A stretch of 64,000 bases of DNA, taken from assembly GCF_000143415.4 (NCBI RefSeq), contig NW_003314333.1:310001-374000 (forward strand), in the 5' to 3' direction. The notes below the pieces were generated by a model. The model ran no database searches. It was not told the origin of the DNA and was given only the letters and a program-made list of their open reading frames with translations. The position numbers were made by a program, and so were the translations under genes. This document shows, in pieces, positions 54,820 to 64,000 of the stretch. Numbering within the stretch: position 1 is the first letter of the stretch; each line of letters begins with the position of its first letter. This DNA comes from Selaginella moellendorffii. Taxonomy: Eukaryota; Streptophyta; Lycopodiopsida; Selaginellales; Selaginellaceae.

Positions 54820-55923
54820 ATGAGATCGGCGAAGAGGAAGATCGTGGAGCAAGAGCATGAGTATGAGAAGCAGCAGCAGCAGAATGGACAGGTGGGTGAG
54901 GATCGTCATGAAAAGGATCTGGTGAGGAGCACCAAGCGGAAGAAGGCCTATCCCCAGCTCCGGCACTGCCTGGTCGAGGAGAGCTTGTTCCAAGACCTCG
55001 ATCACAGCGAGGATGACGATCGGAGCTCCGGCGACGACGTCCAGCGGGCCGGGGGATGCAATGGGTTGTATGCGCTGAGGGCAAATCCTAAGAAGAACCT
55101 CAAGTTTGCGGAGGAGCAGATCAAGAAGAAGAAACTGAGCAGCAAGGGCAAGGATCACGAGTGCCCGGAGTGTGGCAAGGAGTTCGTATCGATCAAAGGG
55201 CTGTCGGGACACATGCGATGCCATCCGGAGTCGCGGATCGCGAGGGCCGCCGCCGCTATCGCTCCGCGCAGCCCCGCGAAGATCAAAATCAAGGAGGTGA
55301 TCGAGGAGCCCGACTACGAGAACGACACGAGCCTGGAGCAAGTCTATCTCCGGCACTGGGCCAGGGAGGAGGAGGAAAAGAAGAAAAAGATGGGAGCTTT
55401 GATGGTCGAGAAGGTGGCCATGGAGGAAGAGGGGGAGGAGAATTCTTCCAAGGTTGTGATCCATGACGATCCATTGCCGCAGTGGCAACCATTGAAGATT
55501 AGGATCAAGTGCTCCTCCCGGGCCCTTGATCCGACTGGCGGCGGCGCCGCCGCCACTGTGGTGGAGGGATCTCGTAAAGGGGATGGTTGCCGTCTTGAAT
55601 CGACTGGGGGAGCGGCGGTTGTCGAGTGCTCCCGGTGTAAGCTCGCGTTTGAATCGAGCACGGCTCTGGCTGCCCACCACTGCGTGAGGAAGATGTCGCG
55701 CAAGAGCAAGATCATCAGCACCAAGATCGAGGACGCCTTGCCCCCCAGCAGCGGCGATCCAGGCGTGGTCAACGTGCCCGTTGACATTATTGCTGACGAG
55801 GAGGACGAGGTGGTGTGTGTTGACAAGGGGTTGACTGGAGGTTTTAATTGCCTGAACTGCCACCGGGTTTTTGCGACCGGAAAGGCTCTCAGGAGCTCTT
55901 GCGGTCGAAAATGCTTTGTGTAA
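54820..55923 (+). CDS. C2H2 zinc-finger protein, plant type
   Basis: 367 codons without introns from the ATG at 54820 (MRSAKRKIVEQEHEYEKQ) to TAA at 55921. An acidic and Lys-rich N-terminus with nuclear-localisation-like KRKK is followed by a complete finger, CPECGKEFVSIKGLSGHMRCH, at about residues 116-136. Its helix KGLSGH replaces the plant QALGGH. A second, CSRCKLAFESSTALAAHHC, and a third, CLNCHRVFATGKALRSSCG, are degenerate. Plant C1-type fingers bind DNA and often act as repressors or stress regulators. The codon use is G/C-rich, unlike the surrounding AT-rich DNA, and the frame is intact, so this is the best functional gene in the window. Confidence 0.85.
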   Translation: MRSAKRKIVEQEHEYEKQQQQNGQVGEDRHEKDLVRSTKRKKAYPQLRHCLVEESLFQDLDHSEDDDRSSGDDVQRAGGCNGLYALRANPKKNLKFAEEQIKKKKLSSKGKDHECPECGKEFVSIKGLSGHMRCHPESRIARAAAAIAPRSPAKIKIKEVIEEPDYENDTSLEQVYLRHWAREEEEKKKKMGALMVEKVAMEEEGEENSSKVVIHDDPLPQWQPLKIRIKCSSRALDPTGGGAAATVVEGSRKGDGCRLESTGGAAVVECSRCKLAFESSTALAAHHCVRKMSRKSKIISTKIEDALPPSSGDPGVVNVPVDIIADEEDEVVCVDKGLTGGFNCLNCHRVFATGKALRSSCGRKCFV

Positions 55924-57255
55924 CTTTAATTTCTGTAAAACCTCTTGCCAACCTTTTAGGGTTCTTCAACTTCTACTCATAATAATATTTAAATTCGCCT
56001 AAATATAAAACAGCTTAAACAAAATATAAGTAAACATTTTCTAGAATTTAAATAGCTTCTTCTTACATGACCAATTTACCTATAATCTCCACTATGAATT
56101 CTCCCATTTACAATATCACTTTCTTAACTGAAATCTATATACTTGTGATTATGGTATTGTTGATTTATATTCATATTTAATTTTTAACTATATTGCCTTT
56201 GAGTATATTGTCTTTGCTTCTTTTGACCAAGTATTTATAATTTTCATATATTTGTTGTTTCTCTTCTACTAATATGAAATCAGGAAAGATTTAAAGAAGT
56301 TGAATTGTAATTATGAAGTTTGTATATTTGTACAGGGCATGGTTGAAAGAAGAATATAACATCTAATCTACAACAAAGAATTGGAAAAACGTAAGTCCCA
56401 TGTTTTTATATCGGTTTAATGATATAAGTTTGGGAAAAAAAGTTCTATATATTAATGAGTACACAAGTTAATGAAATAGGTTTGTGAATAAGCTTGTGTA
56501 CCATAGATCTATAATTGGTTTGCTTAAGCAAACTTGAAGATGCTTGGATATTCTAGGATATTCATCTAATGGATTTAGATTAATCTTTTCTTTATAATTT
56601 GTGAACATGTTTATAATTTATAAAATTTCCTTCTAATATATTCTTTTCTATTCCAAATCTTGATTTATAAATTATAAATATGTTTATCAATACTGCTCAA
56701 TTAAATTATTACTACTATCAAGTAAACCAAGAAAATTATTTATGAGATAAGTATTTTCTCAAATATTTTTATGTCTTCACCATGGTGTGCTAGCTAAGAT
56801 CCTTTTGCTTGTTTTCAGGTTGTTTGGGTTTGATTGACGGCTCCATCAACCTTGCATCACACTCTTTCCTCACAAAGTTTATCAACAAGCTCCTGAGAAA
56901 AGCTTTTCTCTCATTTTGATTAAGTTCTTCGGATCCATGAGATTACAGCATATTCCTTCAGTGATACGATGGAGTTCCCTCATTCTGACACAGCACTCCT
57001 AGTTCTTAAGCAACTCCCAAGCACCTAAATGAAAAGTAACCTTCCAAAGCAACATGAATAACACTTCCTAATACCCTCTCCACAATAAAATTGTATGTCC
57101 ATTCCCATCCCTGAAATAATATGTCATTGATGAAAAAGTCAAAGAAGATGTGTGAGGACATAAGCTCCAAAGCCTTTATAGCTTTTCATTGCCAAGCTTC
57201 AGTTTCCTCAAGACAACTTAAAGATAGGGACTTCTAACTAGCTCGACCATCTTGG
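55924..57255. other. AT-rich intergenic DNA with a dispersed repeat
   Basis: No gene. About 56150-56740 is similar to 62650-63190 in the same orientation (shared landmarks CTACTAATATGAAATCA and GCATGGTTGAAAGA), so both belong to one AT-rich repeat family. Confidence 0.7.
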
Positions 57256-57347
57256 CCTAAAAATTGCATAAACGAAATACCTTGTGAAGGCTATAAGACA
57301 AAACAAAAAAGCTATGAACTAGTAAAAAACTATAGTACCTATGACCA

Positions 57348-58097
57348 TCATTCTTCGTAGGGCACTCTCCAGTTACTCCAAACGAGTAGTGCAAGAAGAA
57401 GTGTGTCATCGTGACAGTGATGCCAGAGTACTTCTGAACTTCTCGAACGGCAGGCATGTCTCCACACTGAGCAAGCACGTGAGTAGTGGATTCTGTCCAG
57501 ATTTCTCTCCCGGATCTGTGAGTGGAGCCTCTTCTCTGCTAAGTCGCCGCGTGCCTTGAGCGCCACCATGAAAAGTCTACCGGTTTGCTCGTAGCACTCA
57601 AGAGCAAAGGTTTTTCTCGGCATATCCCAGGAAACGATGTTTTGCTGCTCCATGCAAAGTCTCAGCGTTTGGAGGCAGGCCAGCTTCTCGTTGCATCTGA
57701 TCGAAGACGTGCATCTCCCATGATGATCGTGTTCCAGGCAACCAACGTCATGTTTATTTGTCCTCCTGAACACTTCTGATGCTTCCACATGTCCACGAGG
57801 CTGCTTGCGACGAATGCACGGCTTTGTAATCACAATTTGCGAGGTAGACCAACTATCCTGTTCTTCGTCCCATCCTGTTGAACAACCTGTGTTGCAAGCC
57901 GCAGTGTAGACTTCGACCATACTTTCACAATTGCACTTGCTTGATTCCCGGCTTATGATGCTCTTGACTCTGGAGAAACTTATCTGGCTACTATGCCCTG
58001 CACTGCTTCTTCTCATCGAAGTTGAGATTTGAGCGCCTGCAAGAACAGAGAGCAAAAGTAGTACGTTACCTTTTCTCAAACCTTTCGTCTCAAGCAA
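57348..58097 (-). pseudogene. PPR pseudogene fragment
   Basis: The minus strand shows pieces of PPR motifs in different frames: EASEVFRRTNKHDV, QNIVSWDMPRKTFALECYEQ and DLAEKRLHSQIRERNLD (the usual GKRLHSQIRESGLD of PLS proteins). Frameshifts and deletions separate them. The long open frame is a mixture and not a functional protein. Confidence 0.75.
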
Positions 58098-58517
58098 CTT
58101 CTCTGGCCTTTGGAGGCTGCTCCCCCGTCACTCTAGAGGATAGCTCAGTCAAATTGAAACTTGGTAGGTTCTTGCTCTATTTTCCAGTCCATTTTCCGAG
58201 CCAGCTGTGGAATAACTTCCAAGTCTGGTGACTTCCACCAGTCGACCCTTGTATGTGATCTTCACCGTCCGTGAGCAAGAGCCTGCTGTCTTCTTGCTCT
58301 GCAACTTCATCTCCTTGAAGATTGTTTATACACAATCTTCCATGTGACAACGCATGCAACATAGCTGACTTACACGTCACTGCCACTGTTGGCAGGACAC
58401 TATCCCAGAGTGCCATTGCTGTGCGAACCACGAGTGTGAGCTTCCAGCTGTTCCTTCTCAGTCGGAGGATCGTCCACTACAACTTCGATCTGCAACCCGG
58501 GATCCTGAAAGATAGCA

Positions 58518-59105
58518 TTACTGCGCTGCTTCCTTCGAGATAACATCCATCGCAGGAGCAAAAAGCACGCGAGCAGCACCAAGATCGCAACCAAAACCCA
58601 GAGAAGAAGCTGGAGCAGCGACCATGGCCGTCTTCCGAACCACTGTAACTACTGCTGCGGGTGTTGGTGTGGCCACTGCTGCGTCGTGACCGTCGCGACG
58701 ATGGTGGTGGTGGTGGTGGTGGCGTCCTCCATGGTGGTGACCATGGTGGTGACCCTGGTGATGGTGGTGAACAACCAGAGGAGCTCCATCACCGTGATGA
58801 TGGTGGTACACTGCTGCTGCTGGAGCTGGATCGTGGTGGCGAGCATCAGGCGCTGGAGCTAGATGAGCAGGGTGGCCGCGAGCAGGGTGAACGAAAGCAG
58901 CTGGCGCTGGGGCTCGAACTGGAGCGTCACCTTGAAGCACTGGAGCTAAAGCTGGCGCTGGCTCGTGGCCGCCTCGAGGATGATGTCCATGGTGGTCTGC
59001 TCGATGTGCTGGAGCTCGCGGGTGTGAAGGTCGGTGATGGCCGCCATGCCAGGGCGCTGGAGCTCGGCGGGCAAGCGTTGGGGCGGCGTGAGTGTGAGAG
59101 ACCAT
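58518..59105 (-). pseudogene. Inverted copy of the His-rich protein gene
   Basis: The N-terminal part (MVSHTHAAPTLARRAPAPWH) matches the copy at 52986. One extra base near 58625 shifts the frame so the membrane span is lost and a stop is reached at 58518. The original frame of the tail is still readable further on (MLSRRKQRSNAIFQDPG). Confidence 0.72.
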
Positions 59106-59469
59106 AGCTTACCTCGACAATAGAAAAATCCAAGCGAGAAGTTTATAACCTATCCCTTGACTTAGAAAATAAAGAGGTAGGCTTTGTGAAAAAAAAAACG
59201 AGTAGACTCGAGAGCTTGTGACGCTGTGGATTGTCGAACTTAAACTGAGATATACAAATATTTCAAAAAGAGAAAACATCTTTAATTTGATGGCAACTCC
59301 TTTATAGGCTCAATCCTGGTGAATGAAATATTTTTACTCGTTTTTTCAAACCTCTGGAAACTTGGCACTCATTGAATGCAAGTCAACAGCAACGGTGCAA
59401 CATCCATCTATAGCTCCCACCAGTAAAATCGGTCAAAACGCCTGGAAGGATCCAATAATCAAACATATT

Positions 59470-59542
59470 TGGAGATGCTGGGTATCGATCCCGGTGCCTC
59501 TTGCATGCTAAGCAAGCGCTCTACCATCTGAGCTACATCCCC
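59470..59542 (-). tRNA. trnA-AGC: tRNA-Ala (AGC)
   Basis: 73 nt with a full cloverleaf. Acceptor GGGGATG pairs with CATCTCC plus discriminator A, the D-arm is TAGCTCAGATGGTAGAGC, the anticodon loop TTAGCAT gives AGC, and the T-arm contains GGATCGATACC. A T-run for Pol III termination is plausible in the flank. The other arm's copy is defective. Confidence 0.93.
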
Positions 59543-59873
59543 TTAGCAAAGAAACAAAAATGTTAATCTTTCCTCTTCACCATTCTACTACTCATCCTTG
59601 GAGATTCCGGCATGTTTTGTTGCATTTCAAGAGCCTTTTGAGAGATGAGCTCTGGAAAGACCACCATCTCCAGCAAGTTTCTATAGGCAAGCAGCTGCAT
59701 CTGCAGGCAACCATGAAGAATGTTACTAATGCTTATAATAATAATAGTAATAGTATTCACAAGAGGAGGACGAAAAGAGAGTGTTATTCAAGAAGATGAG
59801 TAAAGCAATTGGTAAAACAAACACAATATAAATCAATTGGTATGATCTTCAGTAGCAATCAAATTGTATAAAC

Positions 59874-62800
59874 ACTATAGCTAAAAGTCTTTTAAAATGA
59901 ATAACTTTTTTTTCTTACAAATTTTCAAAATTGGAAACGTCACCTTCACATTCTTTCAAAGTTTAAGTGCATTTGTTTTTGGTGTCTCATAGCCCCTGAA
60001 CAAACAAATAGAGATATTGGGCGCTCTTGATCAATTCAAAGAAACTAATCATTAAAAGCTTACTGGATTTTGTTTCAAGGTGGCCTCTCTCCATTCCTTG
60101 TATTCTAAGCATGTTGCCTTTCCTGAATCTTGTATAAAAACCAAACTAATGCTTTTAGAACTTGTAAGTTGTAACAAGGAAATCAATGCCTTCCTATTGA
60201 CCTCAAGAATGTACAACTTAATGTAAGCAGATCTGCTAATAAAGAGAGCCAGGTCAACAAAAGGTAAAATATTTTTAAAATTTTCTGGTGCATTAAAGAA
60301 TATTTTCTTAATGTTTTAGTGGCAAACAGGTATTTTAAATAAAAGAATAATTTTAATAATATCTAGATCTGGGTGGCAATATTTCCTATTTAATAGAGGT
60401 TTTGATTTCTGACTTAATTTAAATAATAAATTCACTATATTTAGTATTACTAACTATTAAATATTACTATAAATCCATTTGAGTGTCACTTTAACAAATG
60501 CCATTTGTTATTTTATGTGTAATTTATGAGTAAAACTTCATTTATAAATATATCAAATTCAAATACAATACTAATAACTAGTTCTTTTCCGATGTCTTTG
60601 CTTCCTTTGACCATGCATTTGTAATGTTAAGAAACATCAATTTCTTAAGAAAAGTGAACTTGTTATTATAGTTGTAAAGTGTTATTTTCAAATTTAAAGC
60701 ATGTTTCAACTAAAGCCTAGAGCTCCAAATTCATGAATTTCACATAATTAACCAAATATATGGTATATTTTTTTGTTTTTGGATAACTAACACTAGACAG
60801 ACTATGTGTGCAGAAATTTCATAGGATATAACGATATGAATTTATCACATTGTTTTGGAGGATTGACATATTGTTGTCATCCACAAAAGCAATTAGCTAG
60901 AGTGTGTAAAGTTCATATAATAATTTTCTTAACATAATATTCCTCCAATCCAAACAAAACATTTGACTATAGAACTTGCTCTAGATTGACATATAACTTA
61001 CTAAATCTTATGAATCTTTTGTTATTTGATTTAGAAGTAACTAGGCTTTTAGTTACTCAAAAGTATTAGTCCTCCATGTTCTATAATTACATACTCATGT
61101 TTGGGACAATGCAAGTTTCTCGATTGTATGGGCTGACTTACTCATTTTTTTCTTCTGACAATTTCAAGGTTCTTATTTGGTTTTAATGGAAATTAAATTC
61201 CAATATCACTTAAAGCTAATCCCATCACTTTATGAGGTTGTGACCAAGAGGTTGTGTCAATGTTGTAATAAATAAAAATTCCACCAAATCCTTAAAATTA
61301 GATTGACTTGGCCTTTTATACAGGAGTGCATAAAGGTCTATTGTAAGATAGAGATGACTAAGTCATTCTACCAAATTTTATATTAAAATACACATTTAGA
61401 GTAACTTTTTTTCGATAGCCACATTATATGGCAACTTTCAGTAAGCTTTGTTATTAACATTTGGGTAGCAAGTATTTTAAAACTCATTTACTAAAGAAAA
61501 AGAATTAATAAAGCAATCAATGTTAGTAGTTCCTTATATGAGAAATAATTAAATTATTTAAATGTAGAAAATGGCTAAATGACCATGCTAGCCAAGTCTG
61601 TAGTTCTAGACTTATTTTCTGTGTAAACATTACCTTCAACCCACTAAAATGTATCTAAATCAAAATCCCAAATCTAAACACTCCTTAAGGATAATCAAAG
61701 TTGCCTTTCATCTCCACCATTGTGAGTGCATGGAATATGAACTTGTATTACTTATTTGAATCTTCTATAGTGTTTATACCTTTTAAACATTAACAGAACC
61801 ACTTGTGCTTATCATGGTATTCAACATAAATGCATTTCTCTGTGTGTTCATGTAAACTTTACTCTGAATGAAGAAAGCAACTCACTTTCAAATGATTAAA
61901 ACCTTATCTATACCACCATTATAGAGAATTCTAATATCTTAATTTTTTTGTTGTTTCATTAGTGATGAAACTGTAAAGCATTATTAGTGTTTAAAATTCT
62001 ATTCCAACTTAGCATATGTTGTTTAAAAAAGAATTTAAAATGACATTTCTCTTAAATAACTATCACCATCAAGGATTATACTCTATATAAAAGGATTTTC
62101 TAATAAAGAGAGTTAGTAAATAAATGAGTTCACAAGAAGATTTTTATACACTAAAGAATATTCTATTAAGGTTTTAGTTGTAATATTTTTATTAAACAGG
62201 TATTTAAAAAATAATATTTTAAGTATCTAATATTTTGGGAAATACTTGCTCTTTGATATAGGTTTTTCATTATCATCTAATTCAGAAAAGAAATTTTTAT
62301 TTAATATTTTATAATCATTACTTATAATAATTATTTAATTTATATATTTACATTAATTTTTTGTTATTACTATAAAGTCCCTTTTATTGTAATCATAAAA
62401 AATGCCCTATATTTTTTTCAGTGTAATTTATAGATAAAATTTATTTTAATTTCAAATACAATGTCAATATCTATTTTTTTCACCTCATATTCAGATGTTA
62501 TGAGAATCCAAAGTTTAATATTTGGATTCATCCTATGCAAATGTTGAAATACTTTACAATTTTAACATTTAAAGAATTATGTGTAATTGCAACTTTGTTG
62601 TAAAGCTTCCCATTTATAGTATCACTTCTATAAATGAGAATTAAATCTGTATTGTTGCTTGATGTTGATCCTTTACTTTTAACTATAATGCCCTTGAGTA
62701 TGTTGTCTTTTCTTCCTTTGACCAAATATTTGTAATCTTTGTATTTTTGTTGGTTCTTGTCTACTAATATGAAATCAAGAAAGATTTAAAGAACTTGAAT

Positions 62801-63240
62801 GCAATTATAAAGTTTGTATATTTGTAAAGAGCATGGTTGAAAGATAAATATAACATCTAATTGACAACAAAATCTCGGAGAAACTTAAGTCCTAAATTTT
62901 AATACAAAGAAATTTTGGAAAAAAAGTTCTATATACTAATGTAAACACGTTTATGAATAAGCTTGTATAGAATTAAAGTGACCAAACACTGTAAATCTAT
63001 ATTTGGTTTGCTTGAGCAAACTTGTAGTGGTATTGAATATATTTAAATATGCTTGGATTCCATTCCAACAATCTAATAGTTTTTTATTTGTAATTTATAA
63101 ACTTTCCTAAACACTTTCTAGTATATTCTTTTTTGTTCTACTATTGATATGGAATATATTAATCTTGACTTATAAATTATAAATATGTTTATAACTATTG
63201 ATCAACTCAATGAATGATACTACTGCAAATTAATTTCCTT
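59874..63240. other. AT-rich intergenic DNA with internal duplications
   Basis: No gene. Segments near 60230-60640 resemble 62100-62500 (CTAAAGAATATT and AACAGGTATTT landmarks) in direct orientation. 62650-63190 resembles 56150-56740. No LTR or TIR ends are visible. Confidence 0.65.
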
Positions 63241-64000
63241 AGTCCAACTTTTATTGGTGCTGAAGTATATCACGAATAGTGTTGGCATCAGAAGGTTCTA
63301 GGAGTGGGCCTATCCTTGAGGAGTACCAAGTCGGGAAGACATGGCTCTCCATTACAATTCACGTGTGAACTTGTACGCAAGGCGGTGGATAGAAAAGGGC
63401 CAATAATGGAACGACTTTGGGATCTTGGGAACAGTGTAAGGCTTTCCTCATTGAATGAGGATGTGATCCAGATGAACGTTTAATGTAGCAAATGGGCTAA
63501 TATAGTTGTGGTAAACAATTATAGTTGGGATCACGGGAAAGATGTAAGACTCCAAAACAATAAAGGAGTCACATGATTACCCTCATATAGTTGAGGCTGG
63601 TGCTCATAACTTTGAGACCAGAATTGATGACCATAGGAAGTCAAATACAGAAGAGGACACAAGTCTTCGAAATGGTAGCCGGGGCTACCTCTAATAAATG
63701 CTGGAACAACCCAAGGAGTTGGGGGTGTACTCAGGTATTCTCATCACATGGACAAGTGGTCTTAAGGGGCAAAAGGGTGCCCCAAGAGAACAAATCAAGT
63801 GCCAGAGTAACACTTGCAAAGATGGTTCTTGTGAGTAGGACTTGAATACAAGAAGTTGTATTCCAGTGAGCTAGCACCTCAAAGGTAAGACCTCACGGGT
63901 TGTCGGATGATAAAGTCTAAAAAGCTGGATGACTCAAATAAGAGTCAAGGAATAATCCTAAGGGATTGGTTGAAGCATTTGGACTGAGGTGTATGGTGCC
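63241..64000. other. Unrecognised moderately GC sequence at window edge
   Basis: Composition rises to that of retroelement LTRs elsewhere here. A short plus ORF at 63591-63845 has no recognisable domain. It could be the start of an LTR element continuing beyond the window. Confidence 0.35.

Larger units (their letters stand above)
58153..59873 (-). repeat. Right arm of the inverted duplication
   Basis: Reverse complement of 52282-53972. The arms are separated by 4180 bp (53973-58152). Confidence 0.92.

Overview
This is eukaryotic land-plant DNA. Evidence: a pentatricopeptide-repeat (PPR) gene and PPR debris, a C2H2 zinc-finger gene, an RWP-RK-type gene, a nuclear tRNA-Ala, several plant-type LTR retrotransposons and GT-AG introns of only about 38-85 nt. 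Very short introns, many PPR genes and heavy Ty3 load suggest a lycophyte such as Selaginella; that assignment is inference, not proven here. One 100-N assembly gap lies at 49737-49836.

Layout. 1-1728: partial PPR gene (minus), followed by a fold-back PPR pseudogene and an unrecognised broken ORF. 5845-10372: a Ty3/chromovirus LTR element (minus) with 5-bp TSDs; its reverse transcriptase is deleted and its gag is split by a 288-bp MITE. About 13.26-37.34 kb: an old non-coding LARD-like retroelement (copy A, plus). It contains a second MITE copy and an 18,952-bp DNA transposon (17860-36811) with TIRs and a 4-bp TSD. That transposon holds two divergent genes: a multi-exon minus gene (ParB-like domain, acidic and repeat linkers, C-terminal FCP1/NIF-type HAD domain) and a plus gene (DUF8039-like region, DUF7869-like RNase-H-fold transposase). 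The minus gene is interrupted by a young complete LARD (copy B, 20071-27350). 37.3-39.2 kb: a diverged LTR-like stretch with a 12-bp/6-bp minisatellite. 39.17-52.24 kb: a TRIM element, Ty3 pol, an LTR, a gag stub, LARD copy C and a second gag-protease, probably recombinant or misassembled. 52.28-59.87 kb: a large inverted duplication, each arm with a tRNA-Ala and a His-rich gene, around a spacer with the RWP-RK remnant, the zinc-finger gene and PPR debris. 59.9-64 kb: AT-rich intergenic DNA.

The most unusual object is the 18.95-kb transposon. A 22-bp palindrome (half-site ATGGCRTGWGG plus its reverse complement) recurs about 20 times in it: inside introns whose boundaries can be checked by reading frame, between the two genes, inside coding repeats and near the ends. 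It also occurs next to the ends of the related MITEs and was not seen elsewhere in the window. The same transposon encodes a ParB-like domain; ParB proteins in bacteria act on dispersed palindromes, so a protein-site system is a testable hypothesis. The open frames of the mobile elements carry repeated nonsense changes that could be C-to-T, as expected for methylated, decaying DNA.
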